A stretch of 54,305 nucleotides of DNA from Ruminococcaceae bacterium UBA6353 (GCA_002437905.1 DJRT01000020.1:13328-67632), one strand, 5' to 3'. Counted from the stretch's first letter, positions 40,389 to 50,089 are shown. Notes: generated from the sequence alone by a model not told the origin. Made by a program: numbers and translations.

Positions 40389-41798
40389 TCAGCTCCTCTT
40401 GCGCCGCAGGATGTGCTTTATGCTGAACATAAACTGCCGGCCGTGGATGGAGAGCATGAAGGCGGTCAGCAGAAGCTCGGCCGGTATCCACCAGCGCGGC
40501 TCTGCCACCAGGATGATGCCCTGCACTGCCAGCGTCAGCAGGCTGACGGAAAACCGGGTCACATTCCAGCGGATGGGGATCAGCCGGCGGGTGTCAAAGG
40601 CGCGGATGAGCAGCACAAAGGCGTAGCTCAGTGCGGTGGAAAGCGCCGCCCCCTGTACCCCCATCAGTTGGATCAGGAGCAGATTGCCGATCACATTGAA
40701 TACCGTGCCAGCCAGCGTGGTCCACAGGGCGCTGCGGCTCTGCTTTTCCACCGTATAGATGGTGCCGATAAAGGTGACAAAGCAGGAAAGCGCCATGGCG
40801 ATGATCAGGGTGGGCATATACTGCCAGGAGGCGTAGAAGCTGTCGCTGACCAGAATGCGGGTAAAGACCTTGGTCATCAGGATCATCCCGGAGCTGACCA
40901 GGAAGATCAGCGATTGATACATATTGAATATACGGGTGAAGAAACGCTGCTGCTCCAGCCGGCTGCTTTCGGTCAGGATGGAGATCTGCCACGCATCCAT
41001 GAAGATGCCGCTGATGAGGATCAGCAGATTGGGCACCTTGTAGGAGATGGCGTACAGGCCGTTGGCCTCCTTGCCGATCATATAGGTGACCATGTAGCGG
41101 TCGGATACATCGGTGATCCACCACAGCGCGGTGGAGGGGATCAGCGGCACGCAATAGCGCAGCATGGCTTTGGTCACGCGGGGCTGGATTTTGCGCGGCC
41201 GGATATAGCGGTACAGCTTGGCGCCGAAAAACAGCAGCACAATGCAGGTGGTATCCGCCAGCACAATGGCCAGGATATAGCCCAGCACCCCGATCTTCCA
41301 TACGGCGAGGAACAGAATGTCCAGGATAACGGTCACGGCGGTGCCGATGATGCCGCTGAAGGCAAACAGCCACAGCTTTTGCAGCGTCTTGACAAAATAG
41401 GCGAACAGATAGCGGATCATGGCGGTGAAAATGAAAATATAGATCCACTTGGTATACCCCTGGATGGCCGGTATGCGGTCCACCAGCGGATAAAACAGCA
41501 GAAACACGCCGAAGCCGAGCAGGTCAACGGCCAGTCCGGTGCTCAGAACTGTGTCGCGCGGGGTCAGGCCGTCCATGCCGAAGCGCAGCACGGCACTGTT
41601 CATTCCCAGCGAGACCAGCGGGATCAGCAGGTTGGCGGCGGATACCAGCAGGTCAACGATACCGAATTCGCCGGTCGTCAGGTAGCTGGTATACAGCGGG
41701 GTAAGGAAAAAGATCAGCGCCTTGGAGCCGATGGTGCCAAGGGTGAGGATAAAGGTATTGGAGAGCAGCTTTGCATAGCGGTTGCTCTTTTGTTTCAC
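40389..41798 (-). CDS. Polysaccharide flippase (MOP superfamily, Wzx-like)
   Basis: About 469 residues from a GTG at 41798, chosen over the GTG at 41807 because AAAGGA lies a proper distance before it. Twelve to fourteen membrane helices, beginning LLSNTFILTLGTIGSKALIFFLTPLYTSYLTTGEFGIVDLL, the usual opening of Wzx/PST flippases. Basic loops such as LYRYIRPRKIQPRVTK separate the helices. It should move lipid-linked sugar units across the membrane for cell-surface polysaccharide. No glycosyltransferase genes are adjacent, so its substrate is unknown. Confidence 0.88.
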   Translation of the reverse strand: MKQKSNRYAKLLSNTFILTLGTIGSKALIFFLTPLYTSYLTTGEFGIVDLLVSAANLLIPLVSLGMNSAVLRFGMDGLTPRDTVLSTGLAVDLLGFGVFLLFYPLVDRIPAIQGYTKWIYIFIFTAMIRYLFAYFVKTLQKLWLFAFSGIIGTAVTVILDILFLAVWKIGVLGYILAIVLADTTCIVLLFFGAKLYRYIRPRKIQPRVTKAMLRYCVPLIPSTALWWITDVSDRYMVTYMIGKEANGLYAISYKVPNLLILISGIFMDAWQISILTESSRLEQQRFFTRIFNMYQSLIFLVSSGMILMTKVFTRILVSDSFYASWQYMPTLIIAMALSCFVTFIGTIYTVEKQSRSALWTTLAGTVFNVIGNLLLIQLMGVQGAALSTALSYAFVLLIRAFDTRRLIPIRWNVTRFSVSLLTLAVQGIILVAEPRWWIPAELLLTAFMLSIHGRQFMFSIKHILRRKRS

Positions 41799-41904
41799 GC
41801 TGTTCACTTCCTTTCGCCGCGGCTTTTGCCAGTATTTGCTTACAGAACAATCAGTATAGCATATTTATGCCCCGATAGCAAGCCCCGCAACCGTCCTTTT
41901 TTGC

Positions 41905-41933
41905 TTGACAAAATTCCGGCTGGTCGGTAGAAT
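41905..41933 (+). promoter_or_regulatory. Promoter of the small orphan gene
   Basis: TTGACA at 41905-41910 and TAGAAT at 41928-41933, 17-base spacer. Confidence 0.8.
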
Positions 41934-41975
41934 GGCTATACTGCTGTAGAAATACCGATAACGGAGGCGGGCGTG

Positions 41976-42308
41976 ATGGGGCTGTTTGGGAACAAAAAGA
42001 AAAAGGTGCCGCGAGACAGTGCGGCGGCGCGTCTGGACGGGCGTGAGCTGCTGTACGCTGTGCGCCGGTATATGGATGCGGACGGCAGCCCGCGCGAGGA
42101 TGGCCTCGGCAAGGGCGGCCGCATCAATACAGCCAATGGGCATGTGATCCTCACCTGCGGTGGCCGCGAGGTGTTTGTCAATCCGGATATCACCACGGTG
42201 CAGTGCGGTGAGCTGATGTCGCTGGCCGGCGCGATCTTTACCGGGTATAATGAGCTGACCGGCGGCGAGGATACCGTGGTGGTGTATTATGCCGGCCGCC
42301 TTTCCTGA
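41976..42308 (+). CDS. Conserved-looking small protein of unknown function
   Basis: 110 residues from ATG 41976 (GGAGG nine bases upstream; a GTG directly before is possible). MGLFGNKKKKVPRDSAA is a basic start, followed by LDGRELLYAVRRYMDADG, a glycine-rich GLGKGGRINTANGHVILTCGGREVFVN and a C-terminal hydrophobic SLAGAIFTGYNELTGGEDTVVVYYAG. No membrane helix or catalytic motif recognised. It has its own consensus promoter and good codon usage, so it is probably a real gene. I do not recognise the family. Confidence 0.72.
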   Translation: MGLFGNKKKKVPRDSAAARLDGRELLYAVRRYMDADGSPREDGLGKGGRINTANGHVILTCGGREVFVNPDITTVQCGELMSLAGAIFTGYNELTGGEDTVVVYYAGRLS

Positions 42309-42847
42309 AAAAATAGAGAAATCGGCTGTTCCGGGGGCGATTGTACCCGAATTCTTTTGCCCATACTATTCTCTGCATCTTGACTTTTTCCGGCGGATGG
42401 GGTACACTAAACAGGATGTATTGTGATCGGATTATTCGGGTGCCGGTTGTGGAACGGCTCCCGGTCGTTTGCCCGCGATCTGCACAAGGGTGCTTTTTGT
42501 ACGCGAAAAGCGGATGAGAACGGAACTCATCCAACACAACCTGCGGAGACGGTGCTGTGGCACCGCCTCCCGGCAGACAGGCAGCCTCACCATCGGTGGG
42601 GTTGGTCGGCGTTCATGCTGCAGGCAGCGCAGAATACAGCGGCCGGCACACAGGTGCGGGACAGGGTTTGTCCCGCACCTGTGTGCCGGGCATGTGGTTC
42701 TTCGCGGCGTATCAGTGTATCAGGTATATCAGCGCACAGCCGGCTGCTGCCGGCTGTACCGGAAACCCGGCGGGCAGCCTTGCGCAGCCGCGGCCGGTAT
42801 TTTGCATGACAGGTATCGGATGAATGTACGAGAACAGGAGGAATTCT
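42309..42847 (+). promoter_or_regulatory. Long structured leader of the RNase J gene with its promoter
   Basis: No gene found in 539 bases. A promoter (TTGACT 42380-42385, TACACT 42403-42408, 17-base spacer) implies a 5' UTR of about 430 bases. Within it a 21-bp perfect stem (42643-42663 against 42669-42689, five-base loop) has no T run, so it is not a terminator. Further GC-rich stems lie near 42,740-42,800. Confidence 0.72.
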
Positions 42848-44815
42848 ATGTCCGAAAATGTGACAGAAAAAACGAAACAGAATAACCAGACGGCCGAACA
42901 GCGCCGCAAACCGAACACGGGCGATACGCGCCGTAAGCAGGGTGCCAAACAGAAGCAGCAGCCAAAGACCGGGCAGAAGGCGGCCCAGCGGCCGGCCGCG
43001 CCGAAAAAGACGGCGCAGACCCCTTCGCGCGCGGCAAAGCCGGCGGCGCAGAAGCCGAAAAAGCCGGAGCAGCCGGCCGCCCCTTCCAAGGGCAGCAGCA
43101 AGCCGGCCGGCCGGCGCGGCCGTGGCCGCGCGGGCAAGCAGTCTGCCGGGGCTCCGGCGCTGCCGATCCATTATACCATGCTGGGCGGCCTCAACGAGAT
43201 TGGCAAGAATATGGCCGTTTTCGAGTATGGGGACGACGCCTTTATCATTGATTGCGGTATGTCTTTCCCGGATGAGGATCTGCTGGGCGTGGATGTGGTG
43301 TTGCCGGACTTTACCTATGCACTGAAGATCCGCGATAAAATCCGCGGTATTTTCATCACCCACGGTCATGAGGATCATATCGGTGCGCTGCCCTACCTGC
43401 TTAAGCAGCTCAATCTGCCGGTGTATACCGGCCGGCTGACGGCGGCGCTGATCGAGTCCAAGCTGAAGGAGCACGGCCTCTCCGGCAAGGTGAAGCTGCA
43501 TGTGGTGGAGCCGGGCGGCATCATCCCGGTAGGAAAGAATCTGTCGGTCGAATTTATCTCGGTCAACCATTCCATCCCGGATTCCATGGCTCTGGCGATC
43601 AAAACGCCGATCGGCTATGTGGTGCATACCGGCGATTTCAAGATTGACAGCACCCCGGTCATGGGGAAGATGATCGACCTTGCCCGCTTCGGTGAGCTGG
43701 GGCATGAGGGCGTGTTGGCGCTGATGGCGGACTCCACCAATGTGGAGCGCCCCGGCTATACGCCAAGTGAGCGGGTGGTGGGGGAGAGCTTTGCCAACCT
43801 GTTCCGCCGGGCGGAGAATAAGCGCATCATTGTGGCCACCTTCTCTTCAAACCTGCACCGCATCCAGCAGATCATGACCGCCTCGGCACGGGACGGCCGC
43901 AAGGTGGCGGTTTCCGGACGCAGCATGATCAATGTGGTCACCATTGCGCAGGAGCTGGGGTATCTGCATATCCCGGAGGGTCTGCTGATTGATATTGACG
44001 AGATCAACCGCTATCCGAAGGATCGCATCACCCTGATCACCACCGGCAGCCAGGGGGAGCCGATGTCGGCGCTCAGCCGTATGGCGTTTTCCGACCACCG
44101 CAAGGTGGAGGTGGGGCCGGAAGATTATATCATCATCTCCGCCACCCCCATTCCGGGCAATGAAAAAACCGTCGGCAAGGTGGTCAATGAGCTGATGAAG
44201 CGCGGCTGCGAGGTTGTGTACGAGAAGATGTACGATGTGCATGTTTCCGGCCACGCCTGCCAGGAGGAGCTGAAGATCATCCACGCCCTGACCGACCCGC
44301 GCTTCTTCATCCCGGTTCATGGTGAGCAGAAGCACCTGTGTAAGCATGCCAAGCTGGCGCTTTCCATGGGGATGGATCCCCGCAATGTGCTGGTGACCGA
44401 TCTGGGCAAGACCATCGAGATCACCCCGGAGAAGATGGCTGTGGTCGGCACGGTGCCGGTCGGCCGGGTGCTGGTGGACGGCCTCGGTGTCGGCGATGTG
44501 GGCAGCATTGTGCTGCGTGACCGCAAGCATCTGGCCGAGGACGGCCTGATTGTGGTGGTGGCAACGGTGGATCATGTGTCCGGTGAGCTGGTTTCCGGCC
44601 CGGATATTGTTTCCCGCGGCTTTGTGTATGTGCGGGAGGCGGAGAGCCTGATGGACGATGTAAAAGAGACCGCCCGCCGGGCGCTGGAGGAATGCTGCGG
44701 CCGCGGCAGCGACTGGGCCATGATGAAATCCCGCGTGCGGGATGATCTTTCTCACATGCTGTTCCAGCGCACCAAGCGCAGCCCGATGATCCTGCCGGTC
44801 ATCATGGAAGTATAA
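42848..44815 (+). CDS. rnj: Ribonuclease J with a long basic N-terminal extension
   Basis: 655 residues from ATG 42848 (GGAGGAATTCT upstream). Residues 1 to about 110 are Lys/Arg/Pro/Ala-rich (KPAGRRGRGRAGK), probably disordered and RNA-binding. The catalytic beta-lactamase part has HGHEDHIGALPYLL with His172, His174, Asp176 and His177, then VNHSIPDSMALAI, HTGDFKID and the beta-CASP motifs (LALMADSTN, TFSSNLHRIQQI, VSGRSM, ITTGSQGEPMSAL), and a C-terminal ~100-residue domain. The enzyme has 5' exonuclease and endonuclease activity in mRNA decay and rRNA maturation. Core is full length; the long tail is unusual. Confidence 0.95.
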   Translation: MSENVTEKTKQNNQTAEQRRKPNTGDTRRKQGAKQKQQPKTGQKAAQRPAAPKKTAQTPSRAAKPAAQKPKKPEQPAAPSKGSSKPAGRRGRGRAGKQSAGAPALPIHYTMLGGLNEIGKNMAVFEYGDDAFIIDCGMSFPDEDLLGVDVVLPDFTYALKIRDKIRGIFITHGHEDHIGALPYLLKQLNLPVYTGRLTAALIESKLKEHGLSGKVKLHVVEPGGIIPVGKNLSVEFISVNHSIPDSMALAIKTPIGYVVHTGDFKIDSTPVMGKMIDLARFGELGHEGVLALMADSTNVERPGYTPSERVVGESFANLFRRAENKRIIVATFSSNLHRIQQIMTASARDGRKVAVSGRSMINVVTIAQELGYLHIPEGLLIDIDEINRYPKDRITLITTGSQGEPMSALSRMAFSDHRKVEVGPEDYIIISATPIPGNEKTVGKVVNELMKRGCEVVYEKMYDVHVSGHACQEELKIIHALTDPRFFIPVHGEQKHLCKHAKLALSMGMDPRNVLVTDLGKTIEITPEKMAVVGTVPVGRVLVDGLGVGDVGSIVLRDRKHLAEDGLIVVVATVDHVSGELVSGPDIVSRGFVYVREAESLMDDVKETARRALEECCGRGSDWAMMKSRVRDDLSHMLFQRTKRSPMILPVIMEV

Positions 44816-44878
44816 GACGGATCTGTACCGGCCTTTTTGCGCGCCCGCCGGTCAGCGGCGGCACGGAGGTTTTTTTGA

Positions 44879-46849
44879 ATGAAAAAGAGAGTTTCATGGA
44901 TGGCACTGGCCACGGCGGCGTTTTTGCTGCTTTTCGGCGCGGCTGCGGTGCTGCTGTGGCGGTATTCGCCGGTGGCCGGGTATGGGCTGGCCGGGGTCTG
45001 GCTGGCAGCGGTGGTGTTTTACGGCATTACGGTGCTGCATTACCGCCGCAATCTGCGCCGGATGCTGGCAGCGGTCATCCGCACCATGGATCCCCGGCAG
45101 CAGCGGCTGCTGGCGGAGTTTCCGCTGCCGGCCATGGCGGTTTCCGCCACCGGCGAGGTTCTGTTCTGCAATGACCGCCTGCAGCAGGAGGTGCTGTGCG
45201 GGGAGCCGGCGATCGGCATCCCCGTGTGCCGGGTGTTTCCCGGCCTCGCGGTGCAGGATATCGCCCGGCGCACCTCCCTGGATGTGCAGCATGGCGACCT
45301 GCGGCTGACGGCTTATGTCAACCGGCTTTCGGATGAGCACGGCGGCCTGTATGTCCTGTATTTCTGCGATAACACAGCGCTGAAGAATTTGGCGGCCGAA
45401 TATACGGCCACCCGCCCGGTGCTGCTGCTGATTGAGATCGACAATCTGGAGGAGAGCACCCGCGATCTGCGGGACAGCGACCGTTCCCGCATTGCCGGGC
45501 AGGTCGAGTCGATGCTGGATGAGTGGATTTCTTCTGCCGGCGGCGTGCTGCGCAAGTATTCCACCGGCCGCTTCATGGCGGTTACGGAGAACCGGGCGCT
45601 CAACCGCATGACACGGGAACGCTTTTCGGTACTGGATTATGTGCGCACCGCCTTTCCGGATGCCCGGCAGGGCATCACGCTGTCGGTGGGCGTCGGGCAG
45701 GGCAAGACCATGCAGGAATGTGAGCGGCTGGCCAGGCAGGCGCTGGATATGGCACAGGCGCGCGGCGGCGACCAGGTGGCGGTAAAAACCGCCAATGGCT
45801 TCGATTTCTACGGTGGCCGTTCCCGTGGGGTGGAGCGCCGCACAAAGGTGCGTACCCGCGTGATTGCCGCCGCCCTGCGTGAGCTGATGGCAGAAAGCGA
45901 TGTGGTGCTGGTTATGGGGCACCGGCTGTCCGATCTGGACAGCCTCGGCAGTGCCGCGGCGCTGACCGTGGCCGCACGCAGGCTGGGTCAGCGGGCCTAT
46001 GCTGTGGTGCGCCGCTCCACCACCATGGCGGCAGAGCTGATCCGCCGGTACGAGGCGGCAGGGGCAGACGGCCTGTTTGTGGAGCCGGAGGATGTGATCG
46101 ACTCGGTCACCCGGCGCACCCTGCTGATCATCACCGATACCCACGCGCAGGGGATGCTGGACTGCCCACAGCTGTACCAGAAGGCCTCCCGCGTGGTGGT
46201 GATCGACCATCACCGCAAAATGGTGGATCATATCACCGGCGCGGCGCTGGAATACCATGAGCCCTCCTCCTCCTCGGCCTGTGAGCTGGTGGCGGAGCTG
46301 CTGCCGTACATGGGCGAGGGCCTTGCCGGCCCTGCCGAGGCGGAGGCGCTGCTGGCCGGTATCATGCTGGATACCCGCAATTTTGTGCTGCGCACCGGTG
46401 TGCGCACCTTTGAGGCGGCCGCCCAGCTGCGGCGCATGGGGGCGGACACGGTATCCGTCAAGCGGATGTTTGCCGATACTTTGGATATGTATCGCAAAAA
46501 GAGTACCCTGGTCACCCGCGCTGTGCTGTTCCACCGCATTGCCATTGCTGTCAGCGATGAGGATTTCGGCAGCTACCGTGCTGCCGCGGCACAGGCAGCG
46601 GATGAAATGCTGTCGGTCAATGACACCATCGCTTCCTTTGTGGTTTTCCGTGTGGGACGCGATGCGAACATATCTGCCCGTTCCTATGGGGAGTGCAATG
46701 TGCAGTTAATTATGGAAAGTCTCGGCGGCGGCGGGCATATGACCATGGCCGGAACGCAGCTGCGGGATACCACCGTGGCCGAGGCGGAGCGCCGCCTGCG
46801 GGAGGCTATCCAGCAATATCTCAGGCAAAATGAAAATCAACAGAAATGA
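44879..46849 (+). CDS. gdpP: GdpP-like cyclic-di-AMP phosphodiesterase
   Basis: 656 residues. Two N-terminal membrane helices (about 6-25 and 31-50), a PAS-like domain (AVSATGEVLFCNDRLQQEVL), a degenerate GGDEF domain (VLLLIEIDNLEESTRDL to VGVGQGKTMQECERLARQALDMA), then DHH: VMGHRLSDLDSLGSAAAL, IITDTHAQG, VVVIDHHRK and the C-terminal DHHA1 with LGGGGHMTMAGTQL. It breaks down cyclic-di-AMP to pApA, which controls osmotic balance and wall stress. It precedes rplI and dnaB, the usual Firmicute order; only 15 bases separate it from rplI. Confidence 0.94.
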   Translation: MKKRVSWMALATAAFLLLFGAAAVLLWRYSPVAGYGLAGVWLAAVVFYGITVLHYRRNLRRMLAAVIRTMDPRQQRLLAEFPLPAMAVSATGEVLFCNDRLQQEVLCGEPAIGIPVCRVFPGLAVQDIARRTSLDVQHGDLRLTAYVNRLSDEHGGLYVLYFCDNTALKNLAAEYTATRPVLLLIEIDNLEESTRDLRDSDRSRIAGQVESMLDEWISSAGGVLRKYSTGRFMAVTENRALNRMTRERFSVLDYVRTAFPDARQGITLSVGVGQGKTMQECERLARQALDMAQARGGDQVAVKTANGFDFYGGRSRGVERRTKVRTRVIAAALRELMAESDVVLVMGHRLSDLDSLGSAAALTVAARRLGQRAYAVVRRSTTMAAELIRRYEAAGADGLFVEPEDVIDSVTRRTLLIITDTHAQGMLDCPQLYQKASRVVVIDHHRKMVDHITGAALEYHEPSSSSACELVAELLPYMGEGLAGPAEAEALLAGIMLDTRNFVLRTGVRTFEAAAQLRRMGADTVSVKRMFADTLDMYRKKSTLVTRAVLFHRIAIAVSDEDFGSYRAAAAQAADEMLSVNDTIASFVVFRVGRDANISARSYGECNVQLIMESLGGGGHMTMAGTQLRDTTVAEAERRLREAIQQYLRQNENQQK

Positions 46850-46864
46850 CAGGAGGAATTGACA

Positions 46865-47305
46865 ATGAAGGTCATTTTGAAGCAGGATGTTAAAGGGAAG
46901 GGCAAGGCCGGTGAGCTGGTCACGGTTTCAGACGGCTATGCGCGCAATTATCTTTTCCCCCGTGAGCTGGCGGTGCCGGCCGACGCCGGGGCGATGACGG
47001 AGCTGCGTAACCGCGAGGAGGCCGCCCAGTACCATGCCAAGGTGGAAAAGCAGGCGGCGCTGGACGCGGCGGCTGCATTGAAGGATCAGAGCGTCCGCAT
47101 CACAGCCAAGGCCGGTGCCGCCGGCCGCCTGTTCGGCTCTGTCACCACCAAGGAGGTTGCTGAGGCGCTGGAGCGCCAGTTTGGCTTCAAGGTGGATAAG
47201 CGCAAGATCACCATGGACGATGTGAAGGCCTATGGCAGCTACCCGGCAGAGATCAAGCTGCACGCCGGCGTGAGCGTGAAGATCATCGTCACCGTAACCG
47301 AATAA
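46865..47305 (+). CDS. rplI: Ribosomal protein bL9
   Basis: 146 residues from ATG 46865 (AGGAGG upstream). MKVILKQDVKGKGKAGELVTVSDGYARNYLFP is the bL9 N-terminal rRNA-binding domain; a long alpha helix (about 40-75) and the C-terminal domain with AAGRLFGSVTTKEVAEALERQ follow. Part of the large ribosomal subunit. Fits between gdpP and dnaB in the usual order. Confidence 0.97.
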   Translation: MKVILKQDVKGKGKAGELVTVSDGYARNYLFPRELAVPADAGAMTELRNREEAAQYHAKVEKQAALDAAAALKDQSVRITAKAGAAGRLFGSVTTKEVAEALERQFGFKVDKRKITMDDVKAYGSYPAEIKLHAGVSVKIIVTVTE

Positions 47306-47342
47306 GCCGGTACGGCAATCTGCAAGGATAAGGGGGATCCCC

Positions 47343-48728
47343 GTGGCTAAGGAAGAACAGAAAAACACCGATATGCTTGCCAATGATGGCCTTGGCCTGC
47401 CATACAGCCTGGAGGCGGAGCAGTCCGTTCTGGGCGCCGTATTGGTGGAGCCGGAGAGCATCAACCAGCTGGCGGATCAGCTGAAGCCGGAGAATTTCTA
47501 TTTGCCGGAGCACCAGGCCATCTACCGGGTTATGCTGGAAAAGATGGTGCGCAACCAGCGCATCGACTTTGTCACGGTGCTGGAGGCGCTGAAGGCGGAC
47601 GGGTATTTTTCCTCGGAGGAGGGCAAGGCCTATCTGCTCAAGCTGGCCAATGCCGTGCCCTTTTTGGCCAATCTGGATAACTATGCCCGCATTGTGCGGG
47701 AGAAGTTTGAGGCCCGCTCACTGATCCGGGTGGCGCGCCAGATCACCGAAAAGGCGATGGATCCCTCCACCGAGCCGGACAAGCTGCTGGATGCGGCGGA
47801 GCAGAGTATCTACGATATCCGCCAGGGGCGGCAGGTTGGCGGCCTTATTCCCATCAAGGATGTGCTGGCCAGCAACTATGAGATGTTCAAGAAGCTGACC
47901 TCCGATGAGCGTTCGCAGTATGTCGGTATCCCAACAGGCATTTCTACGCTGGATGAGGTCACCAGCGGCCTCAACCGCTCCGACCTGATCATTGTGGGCG
48001 CGCGTCCCGGCATGGGCAAGACCAGCTTTGCGCTGAATATTGCCCGCAATGTGGCCGTGCAGCAGAAAAAGACGGTGGCCTTTTTCAATCTGGAAATGTC
48101 CCGTGAGCAGATGGTCAACCGCCTGCTTTCCTCCGAGGCACGGGTGTCCAGCAAGAAGCTGCGCACCGGCATGCTGTCAGCGGATGAGTGGGGGCGGATT
48201 TCGGTGGCCTCCAGCGCCCTGTGCCAGGCGCCGATTTTTCTGGACGATACCGCCAGCATCACGGTGCCGGAGATGAAGGCGCGTCTGCGCCGCCTGAAGG
48301 ATCTCGGCTTTGTGGTGATCGATTATCTGCAGCTGATGCACTCGGCGCGGCGCATTGATAACCGCGTGCAGGAGGTCAGCGAGATCACCCGCAGCCTGAA
48401 GATCATGGCCAAGGAGCTGAATGTGCCCATCATGGTGTGCGCCCAGCTTTCCCGCGGTACCGAGCGCAAGGGCGAAAACCATCGCCCGGCGCTGGCGGAT
48501 CTGCGGGAATCCGGCTCTATCGAGCAGGATGCCGACCAGGTGCTGTTCCTGTACCGGACGGACTACTATAAGAATGAGAACGCCGAGGATCCCAATGCGG
48601 CGCAGGCGCCCGATACCTCTGAGGTAATTGTGGCCAAGAACCGCCACGGTGACCTGAAAACGGTGCCGCTGGCATGGGCGGGTGAATTCACGCAGTTCAC
48701 GGCGCTGGATCCCCGGCGGGCGGAATAA
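47343..48728 (+). CDS. dnaB: Replicative DNA helicase DnaB
   Basis: 461 residues from a GTG at 47343 (AAGGGGGATCCCC upstream). The N-terminal DnaB domain (LPYSLEAEQSVLGAVLVEPE) is followed by the RecA-like domain with Walker A GARPGMGKT at 219-227, FNLEMSREQMVNRLLSSEA, VVIDYLQLM (Walker B) and DLRESGSIEQDADQVLFLYR. It unwinds DNA ahead of the replication fork as a hexamer. No intein is present. Follows rplI by 37 bases. Confidence 0.97.
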   Translation: MAKEEQKNTDMLANDGLGLPYSLEAEQSVLGAVLVEPESINQLADQLKPENFYLPEHQAIYRVMLEKMVRNQRIDFVTVLEALKADGYFSSEEGKAYLLKLANAVPFLANLDNYARIVREKFEARSLIRVARQITEKAMDPSTEPDKLLDAAEQSIYDIRQGRQVGGLIPIKDVLASNYEMFKKLTSDERSQYVGIPTGISTLDEVTSGLNRSDLIIVGARPGMGKTSFALNIARNVAVQQKKTVAFFNLEMSREQMVNRLLSSEARVSSKKLRTGMLSADEWGRISVASSALCQAPIFLDDTASITVPEMKARLRRLKDLGFVVIDYLQLMHSARRIDNRVQEVSEITRSLKIMAKELNVPIMVCAQLSRGTERKGENHRPALADLRESGSIEQDADQVLFLYRTDYYKNENAEDPNAAQAPDTSEVIVAKNRHGDLKTVPLAWAGEFTQFTALDPRRAE

Positions 48729-48733
48729 GCCCT

Positions 48734-50089
48734 ATGGAGCTTGCGGAAAAGGTTTTCCGGTATACGGAGGAGAATGCCCTGTTCCGGGCGCCGGCCACCG
48801 TGCTGCTGGGGCTTTCCGGCGGCGCGGATTCCATGGCGCTGCTGCACCTGCTGTGCCATTGGCCGGCTGCCGGTCTGCGGGTGGTTGCCGTACATATCCA
48901 CCACGGCATCCGCGGCCGGGAAGCGGCGCGGGATGAGCAGTTTGTGCGGGCACAGTGCGCTGCGTGCGGCGTGCCGCTGTATGTGGTGCGTGCGGATGTG
49001 CCGGCGATCGCCGCGGCCGAGCATATGGGGTTGGAGGAAGCCGGCCGGCAGGTGCGTTATGCGGTGTTTGCCCGTCTGCAGCAGCAGACAGGCGCCGCAG
49101 TGGTTCTGACAGCCCATACGGCGTCCGACCAGGTGGAAACGGTGCTGCTGCACCTGCTGCGCGGCTGTGGAACAGCCGGGCTGTGCGGCATCCCGGCGCG
49201 CCGCGGCGCGGTGGTGCGCCCGCTGCTTGGCAGCACGCGGGAGGAGATCGAGGCGTATTGCGCCGCACAGGGTGTTGCCTATATCACCGACAGCACCAAT
49301 GCCGACCCCCGATATACCCGCAATGCGGTGCGGCATCGTGTGCTGCCCCTGCTGCGGCAGATCAACCCGGCGGCGGACGCGGCGCTGCTGCGTCTTTCGG
49401 CGGCCGCCGCGCAGGATGAGGTCTGCCTGTCGGCTCAGGCGCAGCAGGCGCTGGCGCAGGCCGGCGGGGCGGAGGAAAACGCCTATGCCGCCGCCCGGCT
49501 GGAGGCGCTGCCGCCGGCGGTGCTTGCCCGCGCGGTGCGCCTGGCGCTCGAAAGGGTCGGCTGCCGCTCGGCGGAGCAGCGGCATATTGCCGCCCTGCGC
49601 ACGGTTCTGCAGGCCGGGCATGGCTGCGTACAGGTGCCGGGCGGGTTTGCCCTGCGTGTGCATGCCGGGCGGTTGCTGGTGGAACAGCCCGCCGCGCTGC
49701 CGTCCCCGCCGCCGGCGGAGCTGCCCGTGACCCGGCTGCCGTTTCCGGTGGAGCTGCCCATCTGTCCCGGCCGCCTCGAATTGGAAGAAAATGTTCATAA
49801 AATGTTCTTCAAATACACAATAGACTATGATAAAATACAAAGCAGTTTACGGATCCGGTGCCGTTTGCCCGGTGACCGGCTGCATCCGGCTGGCCGCGGC
49901 GTGGGCAAGTCCGTCAAGGCGCTGATGAACGAGCAGCATATCCCGCCGGCCAGCCGCGCGGCGTATCCGCTGCTGTGCGATGCGCAGGGGATAGTGCTGA
50001 TCCCCGGTATCGCTTGCGATGAGCGGGTGAAACCGGATGCGTATACCAAACATTTTCTCGTATGGCGCACGGATGGGGAGCCATTCTAA
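48734..50089 (+). CDS. tilS: tRNA(Ile)-lysidine synthetase
   Basis: 451 residues, five bases after dnaB. The PP-loop SGGADS at 28-33 (LLGLSGGADSMALLHLL), VVAVHIHHGIRGREAARDEQFV and the VVLTAHTASDQVETVLLHLLRG segment define TilS. The later ITDSTNADPRYTRNAVRH is a tRNA-binding signature and the C-terminal domain ends LIPGIACDERVKPD. It converts cytidine 34 of tRNA-Ile(CAU) to lysidine so it reads AUA. An AT-rich patch (49,790-49,850) codes for a less conserved linker. Confidence 0.93.
   Translation: MELAEKVFRYTEENALFRAPATVLLGLSGGADSMALLHLLCHWPAAGLRVVAVHIHHGIRGREAARDEQFVRAQCAACGVPLYVVRADVPAIAAAEHMGLEEAGRQVRYAVFARLQQQTGAAVVLTAHTASDQVETVLLHLLRGCGTAGLCGIPARRGAVVRPLLGSTREEIEAYCAAQGVAYITDSTNADPRYTRNAVRHRVLPLLRQINPAADAALLRLSAAAAQDEVCLSAQAQQALAQAGGAEENAYAAARLEALPPAVLARAVRLALERVGCRSAEQRHIAALRTVLQAGHGCVQVPGGFALRVHAGRLLVEQPAALPSPPPAELPVTRLPFPVELPICPGRLELEENVHKMFFKYTIDYDKIQSSLRIRCRLPGDRLHPAGRGVGKSVKALMNEQHIPPASRAAYPLLCDAQGIVLIPGIACDERVKPDAYTKHFLVWRTDGEPF

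Noticed and set aside
42643..42689. Intrinsic terminator before RNase J
   Set aside because: The stem is perfect but is followed by GCATGTGG, not a T run.
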